Positions 1-8,454 of a DNA stretch of 40,951 nt are shown piece by piece. The first letter of the stretch is position 1, and every line of letters begins with the position of its first letter. The translations under genes were made by a program, and so were the position numbers. The notes beneath the pieces are model-generated. The model saw only the letters and a program-made list of their open reading frames with translations, ran no database searches and was not told where the DNA came from. Origin of the DNA: an uncultured Prevotellaceae bacterium (lineage in GTDB: Bacteria > Bacteroidota > Bacteroidia > Bacteroidales > Muribaculaceae); the NCBI GenBank assembly GCA_946406035.1, contig CAMJJG010000023.1, positions 1-40,951 on the forward strand, given 5' to 3'.

Positions 1-53
1 GCCATTTTGGGAGATTTATTGTTTAAGATGTGGGTCACGTGCCGACTTTTTTG

Positions 54-61
54 TAAATTTG
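54..61 (+). promoter_or_regulatory. -7 promoter element of the tricorn gene
   Basis: TAAATTTG matches the Bacteroidota -7 consensus TAnnTTTG exactly. It would start a transcript with a leader of about 20-25 nt before the ATG at 90. No clean TTTG -33 box is seen 19-21 nt upstream; the region holds only a TGTGGG-like sequence. Confidence 0.55.
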
Positions 62-89
62 CAGGATAAAACCCAAAAAAGAAAACAAT

Positions 90-3000
90 ATGAAGAAAAT
101 CTTGCTTTCTCTCGCCGCTGTGACGGCGATGACCGCTATGGCCGACACGCCATTGTGGATGCGTTTTGCGAGTATCTCGCCCGACGGCGACAAGATTGCG
201 TTCTGCTACAAGGGCGACATCTATGTGGTGCCTTCGGCTGGCGGACAGGCTGTGCAACTCACGTCACAGCCCAGTTATGAATCCATGCCCGTCTGGTCGC
301 CCGACGGCACGATGCTGGCTTTTGCCAGCAACCGCAAGGGTAACAATGACGTGTTTGTCATGCCTGCCGGCGGTGGCCAACCCAAGCAGTTGACCCGCAA
401 CAGCGCTGCCGAGACACCGTGGACCTTCAGCCCCGATGGCAAGTATATCTACTTCAGCGCCTCCATCCAGGACCCTGCCAGCAGCATGCTGTTTCCCAGC
501 GGCCGCTTGACCGAGGTCTATAAGGTGCCCGTCGAGGGAGGCCGCGCCACCCGCGAGTTGGGCACTCCCGCCGAGTACATCTGCTGGAACAAGGGCGGCG
601 ATTACTTCGTCTATCAGGACCTCAAGGGCGGTGAGGACGAGTACCGCAAGCACCACACGTCGTCGATCACCCGCGACATCTGGTGCTATGACGCCAAGAC
701 CAAGAAGCATACCAACCTGACCAACATCGGTGGCGAGGACCGCAATCCCGTCCTGAGTCCCGACGGCAAGACGGTTTATTTCCTGAGCGAGCGCAACGGC
801 GGTTCGATGAACGTCTATTCGATGCCTCTGGACCGTCCCAGCCAACTCAAGGCCGAGACCGGTTTCACGGTCAATCCCGTGCGCTTCCTCTCGATTGCCG
901 ACAACGGCACCCTGTGCTTTACCCAGGACGGTGAACTCTACACCATGCGCCAGGGCGGTCAGCCCAGCAAGGTCAACATCAACCTGTGGCACGACGACAG
1001 CGACCAGGTGCAGCGCCTGTCGTTCACCCGCGGCGCCACCGACGCTGCCGTCTCGCCCGATGGCAAGATGGTAGCCTTTGTGGTTCGCGGCGAGGTCTTT
1101 GTGACTTCGGTAGAGTATAACACCACCAAGCGCATCACCAGCACCCCCGAGGCCGAGAATTGGGTATCGTGGGGCGCCGACAACCGCACGCTGGCCTATG
1201 CCACCGAGCGCAACGGCAACTGGGAACTCGTCCTGGCTACCATCGAGCGCAAGGATGACCCGAACTTTGCCAACGCAACGCTCATCAAGGAGGAAATCCT
1301 GTTGCCCTCAACCACGGTGGAGCGCACCCGTCCCTGCCTGTCGCCCGATGGCAAGAAACTGGCCTTTATCGAGGACCGCTTCAGCCTCAAGGTGCTTGAC
1401 CTCAAGACCAAGCAGGTGACCCAGGTGACCGACGGCTCGACCTGGTATGAGACCAACGGCGAGTTCAACTACTCGTGGTCGCCCGACGGCAAGTGGTTCG
1501 CCCTCGAGTTCATCGGCAATCAGCGTGATCCCTATACCGACATCGGTATCGTGTCGGCCAACGGTGGCCCCATCACCAACATCACCGGCAGTGCCTACAT
1601 CAGCGAGGATCCCCGCTGGGTGATGGAGGGTAATGCCATCATGTTCCGCAGCAACCGCTACGGCATGCGCAGCCATGCATCGTGGGGCTCGCAGGACGAC
1701 GTCTTCCTGGCCTTTGTCAACCAGGAGGCCCTCGACCGCTATAACCTCAACAAGGAGGATTATGAACTGCTGACCGAGGCCGAGAAGGAGGCCAAGAAGG
1801 CCGAGGAAAAGGCAGCCGAGGCCAGCAAGAACAGCAAGAAGAAAGGCAAGGCTGCCGCATCCGCAGCCAAGGCCGACGACAAGGGTGTGAAGGTCGAACT
1901 CGACGGCATCGAGGACCGCATCGTGCGCGTGACGCCCAACTCGAGCAATATCTCGGGCTGCATGATCACCCCCGACGGCGAGTCGCTGTACTACCTGTCG
2001 GCATTTGAGAAGGGCTATGACCTGTGGAAGATGGACCTGCGCAAGCACGAGACCAAGTTGCTCAACAAGATGGGCGGCGGTGGCGCCGACATCCAGGCCA
2101 GCAAGGACGGCAAGACGCTGTTTGTGCTGGGCGGCAGCAAGATGCAGAAACTCACCGTTGCCGGTGACAAACTCGCTCCCATCACCTACCAGGCCGACAT
2201 GAAGATGGACCTGTTTGCCGAGCGTGAGTACATGTTCAACCACGTGGACAAGCAGATCGAGAAGCGCTTCTACAACCTCACCTATCACGGTTGTGACTGG
2301 AAGGCCAATGTGGAGACCTACCGCAAGTTCTTGCCCCACATCAACAACAACCAGGACTTTGCCAACCTGCTGAGCGAACTGCTGGGTGAGTTGAACGCTT
2401 CCCACACCGGTGGCCGTTACTATCCCACCAGCGGCGAGGCTACCTCCGACCTGGGTCTCATCTATGACTGGAATTACACCGGCAACGGCCTGAAGGTGGA
2501 TGAGGTGATCGCCGGCGGCCCCCTGGCCAAGGCTAAGAGCCAGATCAAGCCTGGCACCATCCTCGAGAAGATCAACGGCACAGCCATCGACGAGGAGAAC
2601 GACTATACCGAACTGCTCAACGGCCAGGCCGGCAAGAAGACCCTGCTCTCGCTCTACAACCCTAAGACCGGCAAGCGCTGGGAAGAGGTGGTGAAGCCCA
2701 TCAGCAAGAGCGCCCTGAGTGACCTGATGTACAAGCGCTGGGTAAAACGTAATGCCCACATCGTTGACAGCCTGTCGGGCGGACGTCTGGGTTATGTGCA
2801 CCTGGAGTCGATGAACGACGCCAGTTTCCGTGACCTCTACAGTGACGTGCTGGGCAAGTACAACAAGCGCGACGGCATCGTGATCGACACCCGCTTCAAC
2901 GGCGGTGGCCGCCTGCATGAGGATATCGAGATGTTCTTCAGCGGCAAGAAGTATTTCACCCAGGTGGTGCGCGGCCGCGAGGCCTGTGACATGCCCAGCC

Positions 3001-3341
3001 GCCGCTGGAACAAGCCCAGCATCATGCTGCAGTGCGAGGCCAACTACAGCAACGCCCACGGCACGCCCTGGGTTTACAGCCATGACAAGCTGGGCAAGCT
3101 TGTCGGTATGCCCGTTCCCGGCACCATGAGCAGTGTCTCGTGGGAGCGTTTGCAAGACTCGTCGCTCATCTTTGGCATCCCCATCATCGGTTACCTGCTG
3201 CCCGAGGGTAATTACCTTGAGAACACGCAGCTCGAGCCCGACATCAAGGTGGCCAACAATCCCGAGACCGTGGTCAGTGGCGAAGACCTGCAACTCAAGG
3301 CCGCAGTCGAAGAGCTAATGCGCGAGTGCGGACTGAAATAA
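90..3341 (+). CDS. Tricorn-type S41 family peptidase
   Basis: Large exported peptidase of the tricorn family (S41), expected to degrade peptides in the periplasm. Residues 1-18 look like a signal peptide ending in MADT. The next 540 or so residues are WD40/TolB-like beta-propeller repeats with recurrent SPDGK motifs. A Lys/Ala/Glu-rich low-complexity linker follows (about 565-605), then a second propeller-like part. The C-terminal protease contains a PDZ region (about 800-890) between the two halves of the active site. Candidate catalytic residues are H772 in NASH, S987 in NYSNAHG and E1019 in SSVSWE. These follow the H-S-E order of tricorn, but the assignment is by motif only. The length of 1083 aa is normal for the family. 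The ATG at 90 gives a clean signal peptide. It is monocistronic, with a promoter just upstream and a terminator just downstream. Confidence 0.93.
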   Translation: MKKILLSLAAVTAMTAMADTPLWMRFASISPDGDKIAFCYKGDIYVVPSAGGQAVQLTSQPSYESMPVWSPDGTMLAFASNRKGNNDVFVMPAGGGQPKQLTRNSAAETPWTFSPDGKYIYFSASIQDPASSMLFPSGRLTEVYKVPVEGGRATRELGTPAEYICWNKGGDYFVYQDLKGGEDEYRKHHTSSITRDIWCYDAKTKKHTNLTNIGGEDRNPVLSPDGKTVYFLSERNGGSMNVYSMPLDRPSQLKAETGFTVNPVRFLSIADNGTLCFTQDGELYTMRQGGQPSKVNINLWHDDSDQVQRLSFTRGATDAAVSPDGKMVAFVVRGEVFVTSVEYNTTKRITSTPEAENWVSWGADNRTLAYATERNGNWELVLATIERKDDPNFANATLIKEEILLPSTTVERTRPCLSPDGKKLAFIEDRFSLKVLDLKTKQVTQVTDGSTWYETNGEFNYSWSPDGKWFALEFIGNQRDPYTDIGIVSANGGPITNITGSAYISEDPRWVMEGNAIMFRSNRYGMRSHASWGSQDDVFLAFVNQEALDRYNLNKEDYELLTEAEKEAKKAEEKAAEASKNSKKKGKAAASAAKADDKGVKVELDGIEDRIVRVTPNSSNISGCMITPDGESLYYLSAFEKGYDLWKMDLRKHETKLLNKMGGGGADIQASKDGKTLFVLGGSKMQKLTVAGDKLAPITYQADMKMDLFAEREYMFNHVDKQIEKRFYNLTYHGCDWKANVETYRKFLPHINNNQDFANLLSELLGELNASHTGGRYYPTSGEATSDLGLIYDWNYTGNGLKVDEVIAGGPLAKAKSQIKPGTILEKINGTAIDEENDYTELLNGQAGKKTLLSLYNPKTGKRWEEVVKPISKSALSDLMYKRWVKRNAHIVDSLSGGRLGYVHLESMNDASFRDLYSDVLGKYNKRDGIVIDTRFNGGGRLHEDIEMFFSGKKYFTQVVRGREACDMPSRRWNKPSIMLQCEANYSNAHGTPWVYSHDKLGKLVGMPVPGTMSSVSWERLQDSSLIFGIPIIGYLLPEGNYLENTQLEPDIKVANNPETVVSGEDLQLKAAVEELMRECGLK

Positions 3342-3356
3342 ACGATCATTAACCAG

Positions 3357-3376
3357 GTGGGGCCGGAAGGCCCCAC
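3357..3376 (+). terminator. Rho-independent terminator after the tricorn gene
   Basis: An 8-bp perfect stem, GTGGGGCC / GGCCCCAC, has a GGAA tetraloop and is followed by TTTAATTAAT. It lies 15 nt after the stop codon of the protease. Confidence 0.85.
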
Positions 3377-3397
3377 TTTAATTAATATATAAGCGAT

Positions 3398-3694
3398 ATG
3401 ATAGATTTTATTACTAACAACTTGACCGACATTATCGGTTACACTGCGTCAATCTGCTTGATTCTTGGTTACATGCCCCAAGCGATTTACACCATCCGCA
3501 CCCACGACACCGATGGCATTGCGCTGCCCACTTTCCTGATGATGGGATTGGGTGGAATTTTCTTTGCCATTCAGGGTTTACTGCTCAGGAACTGGCCCCT
3601 GTTTATCACTAATGTCATCACCACGATATCGAGCGGCATCGTGTTTGGCATCAAGATGTATAACGACTATTTCAAGAAGGACAAGGAGAAATAG
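3398..3694 (+). CDS. SemiSWEET / PQ-loop family small membrane transporter
   Basis: 98-residue protein with three hydrophobic helices and the diagnostic PQ motif in helix 1 (GYMPQAIYTIRT, about residues 25-36). This size and topology fit bacterial SemiSWEET proteins, which work as dimers and move small sugars or related solutes across the inner membrane. The substrate cannot be told from sequence. The ATG at 3398 follows the tricorn terminator directly, so the gene probably has its own promoter or relies on read-through. The next gene has its own consensus promoter. Confidence 0.85.
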   Translation: MIDFITNNLTDIIGYTASICLILGYMPQAIYTIRTHDTDGIALPTFLMMGLGGIFFAIQGLLLRNWPLFITNVITTISSGIVFGIKMYNDYFKKDKEK

Positions 3695-3748
3695 TCCTCA
3701 TGGGGTTTCCATGTGGGCTGCCTTTTTCTTAAAAAGCTGCTCAAAATA

Positions 3749-3779
3749 TTTGATAAGTGAAAAAAAATCAGTACTTTTG
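3749..3779 (+). promoter_or_regulatory. Consensus promoter of the TonB-receptor/nuclease operon
   Basis: TTTG (3749-3752), a 19-nt spacer and TACTTTTG (3772-3779) form a perfect Bacteroidota housekeeping promoter. Transcription would start near 3784-3787, giving a leader of about 110 nt. Confidence 0.8.
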
Positions 3780-3795
3780 GCAAATTTTTACCCAG

Positions 3796-3816
3796 CCAAG
3801 TGATTGTGTCGCTTGG
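3796..3816 (+). terminator. Terminator-like hairpin inside the operon leader (possible attenuator)
   Basis: CCAAGTGA (3796-3803) pairs with TCGCTTGG (3809-3816) in an 8-bp stem with one G-T pair and a 5-nt loop. ATTTTTCTT follows immediately. It begins only about 10 nt after the predicted start of transcription and lies about 80 nt before the receptor's start codon. It could terminate transcription early unless prevented, so an attenuator or a very short RNA are both possible. Its regulatory role is inferred from position only. Confidence 0.5.
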
Positions 3817-3894
3817 ATTTTTCTTAAATTAACTTAAAAGCAGCAGCTATTAGCTTAGCCAATATCTTTAACTTTAAATACATAATGTGAACTT

Positions 3895-6654
3895 ATGAGA
3901 CTTAAACTGTTTTTGCTATTAGCACTCTTTGCAACCTTACCGTTGCTGGCGCAGCGTGCGGGTGTGCAGGGCGTGGTGATTGACGCCAAGAGCGGTCAAC
4001 CCGTTGCCGGGGCAACCGTTCTGCTCGATAATCAGGGCAATGCGGCAACCACGGGGTCTGATGGCGCATTTGTCATCGATGATGCGCAGACCGGCGCCGA
4101 TCAGTTACTGGTGCTCGCCTATGGCTACAAAGACTGGTCCGAGGCGATTACGATTGTTGCCAATATGGTCGAGAATGTAGGCACGATTCAGATTGAGCCT
4201 GTCTCGTTTGAATCGGCCGAGGCGCTGGAATATCGCAGCAACCTGGCCGACATGGCGCTGTCTGAGTCACAGCTCGAGGATGAGGAAGGCAACACCCAGG
4301 AGGTGGCCCTGCTGAGTGGTGCGACCGACAACCCCTTCTATCAGGCTTCGAGCTACAACTTCAGTACCATGCGTTTCCGCATCCGTGGTTACGAGAATCA
4401 GAAGACCGAGACCTACATCAACGCCGTCCCCTTTAACGATGGTGTGCGTTTTGCCTTCAATTACTCGATGACTGGCGGCCTGAACCAGGCGTTCAGGAAC
4501 AAGACCATCGGCATGGGTCTGGAGGACAATGCTTACGGTTTCGGTGGCATCGGTGGTGCCAATAACATCAAGACCTTTGCCGCCGACTATGCCCCTGGCA
4601 CTCGACTCAGTCTGGCCTATACCAACGGCAACTACCGCTGGCGTGGCATGGTGACTCACGCCACTGGCTTGAACAAGCATGGCTGGGCAATGACAGTTTC
4701 GGCTGTTGCACGTTATGCCGACGAGGGCGTGTATCCCGGTTCGTTGTACAACAGCTGGGGCTACTTCCTCGCCTTGCAGAAGGTCTTCAACCCGCAGCAC
4801 TCGTTGACGTTGACCACCTTTGGCGCTCCCACCAAGCGTGCCGCCAACTCGGCCATCTTTGCCGAGGTGGGCCAGCTCATCAACAACATGTACAGCCCTG
4901 ACTGGGGCTGGCAGGACGGCAAGAAGCGCAATTCCAAGGTCGTCGAGTCGTTTGACCCCACTGCCATCCTCAACTGGCTGTGGAAACCCAACGAGAGCAC
5001 ATCGTTGAACACGGGATTTGCCTATCACAAGTCTTTCTATAGCAAGGCTGCCCTCAACTGGCACGATGCTGCCGACCCCAATCCCATCTACTACCGCTAC
5101 TTGCCCTCATACTATAGTGATGCCGACACCAAGGCGTTCTATACCGACCTCTGGACCAGCGAGAGCGACATGACCCAGATACGCTGGGATGAGCTATACC
5201 AGGTGAATTACCTGAACAACCACATGATGAATGCAACCGGCAACGAGATAGGATCGACCTATGTGCTGGAGAAACGTCACAGCAACCAGTCGAGTTTCAC
5301 CTTGTCGTCGGTGCTCAACAAGCGTTTCGGCAACCAGCTCTCGATGCAGACTGGTGCCAACGCCAACTATACCGTTTCGTCCTACTACAAGACCATTAAG
5401 GACCTGATGGGCGGTCAATTCTGGCTCGATGTGGACCAGTACAGCGAGCGTGATTTCCCCGATAACGCCGAGATGGCCCAGAATGACCTGGAGAACCCCA
5501 ACCGCAAGGTGCTTAAGGGTGATCGCTTCGGCTATGACTATGATATCTTGACCTTCAAGGCCCAGTTGTGGCACCAGTGGGTGCTCAACCTGCCCAAGTG
5601 GGAGATGTTTGCCAGCGTTAAGGGTGACTACTTCCAGTTCCAGCGCGATGGCCACATGCGCAACGGCCGTGCTCCGCACAACTCCTATGGCAAGGGCAAG
5701 GGACACCATTTCTTTACCTATGGAGCCAAGGGTGGTATTACCTATAAGCTCGATGGCCGCAACAGCTTCACGGGCCATGTCTTCTATGGCACCGAGGCTC
5801 CGCGACCCTATGACGCCTACATCTCGTCGCGCATCAAGGATGACGTGATCGACCTCAAGGTGGAGAAGATCTTCTCAGCCGACCTGAGCTATGCGATGAA
5901 CTACCGCAACTTCAAGAGCGTGGTTACCGTCTTCTTTACCGACCAGCGCGACAATACCGAGCGCACCGCATTCTATGACGACGTCCACAGCACGTTCATG
6001 AACTATGCCCTCACTGGCATCAAGAAGCAGTACAAGGGCGTTGAGGTGGGCTTGAGCTACAAGCTGTCTCCCTCGTTGACCGTGAGTGGCGCCGCCAACA
6101 TCGCTCGCTACCAGTACAAGAATAACCCTTATGGCACCCGCAGCTATGAGAACGGTTCAGAGGCCGATGTGACCAACCAGGTCTTCCTCAAGAACTACTA
6201 TGTTGCCGGCACCCCCCAAGAGTGTTACTCGCTGGCGTTTAACTGGGCTGGCCCCAAGCAGTGGTACGTCGAGGTGAACGGTGCCTGGATGAACCGCTCC
6301 TACGTGAGCCTGTCGCCCATTCGCCATGAGATGCGCGAGGACTTCTTCTTCCTTGCCGACACCGAGGAGGAGATCATGTCGTTGATCAAGGACTTCAGTG
6401 CCCAGGAGAAGCTCAACGAGGCTTTGGTAATCAATGCCAGCATCGGTCATGTGATCTACATCAACCGCAGCGCCTCGTTCAACATCAACTTGAACCTGAA
6501 CAACATCCTTGACAACAGGAACATCCAGACGGGTGGTTATCAGCAGGGTCGTACCGACACCAATGATTACACCAACACGTCGACCAAGTTCCCCAACAAG
6601 TACTACTATGCCCAGGGCTTCAAGATGTTCCTGAACTTGGGCCTGCGTTTCTAA
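3895..6654 (+). CDS. TonB-dependent outer-membrane receptor with carboxypeptidase-regulatory-like N-domain
   Basis: 919-residue outer-membrane receptor that should import a ligand with TonB energy. Residues 1-19 are a signal peptide (ending LLAQ). Residues about 23-100 form a carboxypeptidase-D regulatory-like fold (GVVIDAKSGQPVAGATV), common at the N-terminus of Bacteroidota receptors. A plug domain follows (FRIRGYENQKTETYIN), then a long beta-barrel ending in Phe (LNLGLRF), as expected for barrel assembly. It is the first gene of an operon with two DUF5689 lipoproteins and a nuclease/phosphatase, so the ligand is probably a product of that enzyme. It lacks a classical SusD partner; the lipoproteins may take that place. 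It is preceded by a consensus promoter and a leader hairpin. Confidence 0.92.
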   Translation: MRLKLFLLLALFATLPLLAQRAGVQGVVIDAKSGQPVAGATVLLDNQGNAATTGSDGAFVIDDAQTGADQLLVLAYGYKDWSEAITIVANMVENVGTIQIEPVSFESAEALEYRSNLADMALSESQLEDEEGNTQEVALLSGATDNPFYQASSYNFSTMRFRIRGYENQKTETYINAVPFNDGVRFAFNYSMTGGLNQAFRNKTIGMGLEDNAYGFGGIGGANNIKTFAADYAPGTRLSLAYTNGNYRWRGMVTHATGLNKHGWAMTVSAVARYADEGVYPGSLYNSWGYFLALQKVFNPQHSLTLTTFGAPTKRAANSAIFAEVGQLINNMYSPDWGWQDGKKRNSKVVESFDPTAILNWLWKPNESTSLNTGFAYHKSFYSKAALNWHDAADPNPIYYRYLPSYYSDADTKAFYTDLWTSESDMTQIRWDELYQVNYLNNHMMNATGNEIGSTYVLEKRHSNQSSFTLSSVLNKRFGNQLSMQTGANANYTVSSYYKTIKDLMGGQFWLDVDQYSERDFPDNAEMAQNDLENPNRKVLKGDRFGYDYDILTFKAQLWHQWVLNLPKWEMFASVKGDYFQFQRDGHMRNGRAPHNSYGKGKGHHFFTYGAKGGITYKLDGRNSFTGHVFYGTEAPRPYDAYISSRIKDDVIDLKVEKIFSADLSYAMNYRNFKSVVTVFFTDQRDNTERTAFYDDVHSTFMNYALTGIKKQYKGVEVGLSYKLSPSLTVSGAANIARYQYKNNPYGTRSYENGSEADVTNQVFLKNYYVAGTPQECYSLAFNWAGPKQWYVEVNGAWMNRSYVSLSPIRHEMREDFFFLADTEEEIMSLIKDFSAQEKLNEALVINASIGHVIYINRSASFNINLNLNNILDNRNIQTGGYQQGRTDTNDYTNTSTKFPNKYYYAQGFKMFLNLGLRF

Positions 6655-6706
6655 ATGTGACAGCATGAGAATGAGATATCAACAAAGACAAAAAAATCAC
6701 ACCATA

Positions 6707-8419
6707 ATGAAACGTTTTAATTTCTATCTGAGCCTGATGCTGCTGTTGGTGACTGCCGCGGCTTGCAGCGATAAGTTTGACGATCCTGCAATGAACAATC
6801 CTGTTGCCAAGCACAGCCCCAACATGACCATTGCCGACTTCAAGGCCAAGTACTGGCAGGATGCTGTCAACTACATCGATACCATCAAGGAGGATATCGT
6901 CATCCACGGATGGGTAACCAGTACCGACGAGAGTGGCAATATCTACAAGAATCTCTACATCAGCGACGGCACTGCCGGCTTGTCCATCTCCATCAACCAG
7001 AATAACCTGTGTAACAAGTACCGCATCGGTCAGGAAATCGTCCTGCCGTTGAAGGGCTACTACATCGGCAAGTATAATGGCCAGCAACAGCTGGGTTATC
7101 CCGCATGGTATGATAAAGGTCTCACCTGGGAGGCTACATTCCTGCCCCAGGCCATGTGGGAGTCGATCGTTGAACTCAATGGCCTGCCCGACCCGTCTAG
7201 GGCCGAGGTGCAGCCCATCGAGGTGAGCCTGTCGGACTTCTGCAAGGACTTCTCGACAGCAACGCTGCTCAAGTATCAGGGCCGCCTGGTGCGCATCAGT
7301 GGTGTTTATTTCAAGGGCGCCGGGGAGCTTACTTACTCTGAGGAGGATGCTTCCTCTAACCGCACCATCTATGATGACGCGGGCAACGAGTTGACCCTGC
7401 GCAACAGCAATTATGCCGACTTCCGTTCCGAGGTGCTGCCTACGGGCAAGGTGGATATCGTCGGTATGCTGGGTTCCTATTCGAGCAACACATGGCAACT
7501 GTATCTGCGCACCATCGATGACGTGCATGTCATCGAGAAGGGCGAGAAGGGTAATCCCTTCAGCGTTGACGATGTGATTGCCAACCAGGGTACGTCTGGC
7601 TGGATGCAGGGTTATGCCGTGGGCGCTGTCGCCGCTGGCGTGACCACAGTGACCAGCAATAGCGACATCGAGTGGAACGCTCCTGTCACCCAGGGCACCA
7701 CCATGGTGCTCGCCCCCGTGAAGAATTGCCGTGACTACGCCCAGTGTGTTGTTGTCAATGTCCCCGAGGGCACCGATTTCTACAATAAGGGTAACCTCAA
7801 GGACTATCCCATCGTGCTGGGCACGATGGTCAATGTCAACGGCAACTTTGTCAGCCAGTATGGCATGCCTGGCGTTGTGACCAGTGGCTCGGCCCAGGAT
7901 TTCAAGCTCAGTGTCAATACCGGTCCCGCAACCGAGCTGGTCGAAACCTTTGACTCGGGGCTGCCCTCCAACTGGACCAACATCGCCGTTAGCGGCAACA
8001 AAGTGTGGACCTGGAGCGCCTATAGCGGCAACGGTTATGCTACCGTGACGGGCTACCAGGGCACCCAGCCCCCGTTTGACATCTGGCTCATCACCCCTGC
8101 GCTCGACCTTGAACAGGCAACGAACCGCTCATTCTCGTTCCGCACCCAGGTTAACCTGTATGGCAGCACAGCCAGCCACTTTGAGGCGTATGTTCTCGAT
8201 TCCACCGACCCGACCCTGGCCTCGGTCAAGGTTCAACTCAATCCCACGCTGGCCCAGGCTCCTGGTGCTTCGGGCTGGAGCAGTTGGGCTGGATCGGGTA
8301 ACGTTGACCTGAGCCAGTGGAATGATGGCATCTACTACATCGGCTTCCGCTACCATTCTGAGCAAGCCGCCAAATATGCGACCTGGTGCCTCGATGAGTT
8401 TAAATTTGGAGTACAGTGA
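6707..8419 (+). CDS. DUF5689/DUF6359 lipoprotein with choice-of-anchor J domain (paralog 1)
   Basis: 570-residue predicted surface lipoprotein. I start it at the ATG at 6707, because MKRFNFYLSLMLLLVTAAAC gives a clean lipobox with Cys20; an upstream in-frame ATG at 6665 would add 14 charged residues. Residues about 45-230 match DUF5689, an OB-fold-like ligand-binding module (HGWVTSTDESG, NLYISDGTAGLSISI). Residues about 285-410 match DUF6359 (GWMQGYAVGAV, SNSDIEWNAP). The C-terminal ~150 residues are a jelly-roll 'choice-of-anchor J' / cleaved-adhesin domain (WLITPALDL, WCLDEFKFG). It is 52 nt downstream of the receptor and 35 nt upstream of a close paralog. The inferred role is capture of substrate for the receptor and nuclease. 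Confidence 0.85.
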   Translation: MKRFNFYLSLMLLLVTAAACSDKFDDPAMNNPVAKHSPNMTIADFKAKYWQDAVNYIDTIKEDIVIHGWVTSTDESGNIYKNLYISDGTAGLSISINQNNLCNKYRIGQEIVLPLKGYYIGKYNGQQQLGYPAWYDKGLTWEATFLPQAMWESIVELNGLPDPSRAEVQPIEVSLSDFCKDFSTATLLKYQGRLVRISGVYFKGAGELTYSEEDASSNRTIYDDAGNELTLRNSNYADFRSEVLPTGKVDIVGMLGSYSSNTWQLYLRTIDDVHVIEKGEKGNPFSVDDVIANQGTSGWMQGYAVGAVAAGVTTVTSNSDIEWNAPVTQGTTMVLAPVKNCRDYAQCVVVNVPEGTDFYNKGNLKDYPIVLGTMVNVNGNFVSQYGMPGVVTSGSAQDFKLSVNTGPATELVETFDSGLPSNWTNIAVSGNKVWTWSAYSGNGYATVTGYQGTQPPFDIWLITPALDLEQATNRSFSFRTQVNLYGSTASHFEAYVLDSTDPTLASVKVQLNPTLAQAPGASGWSSWAGSGNVDLSQWNDGIYYIGFRYHSEQAAKYATWCLDEFKFGVQ

Positions 8420-8454
8420 CATTATTTAGATAAGCCAAAAAAGAGAATAACGAT

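Noticed and set aside
264-992. Long open frame antisense to the tricorn gene, and the still longer one at 1308-3293
   Set aside because: Both mirror the high-G+C codon pattern of the real gene, give Val/Leu/His/Gly-rich sequence with no domain, and have no promoter. They are shadows.
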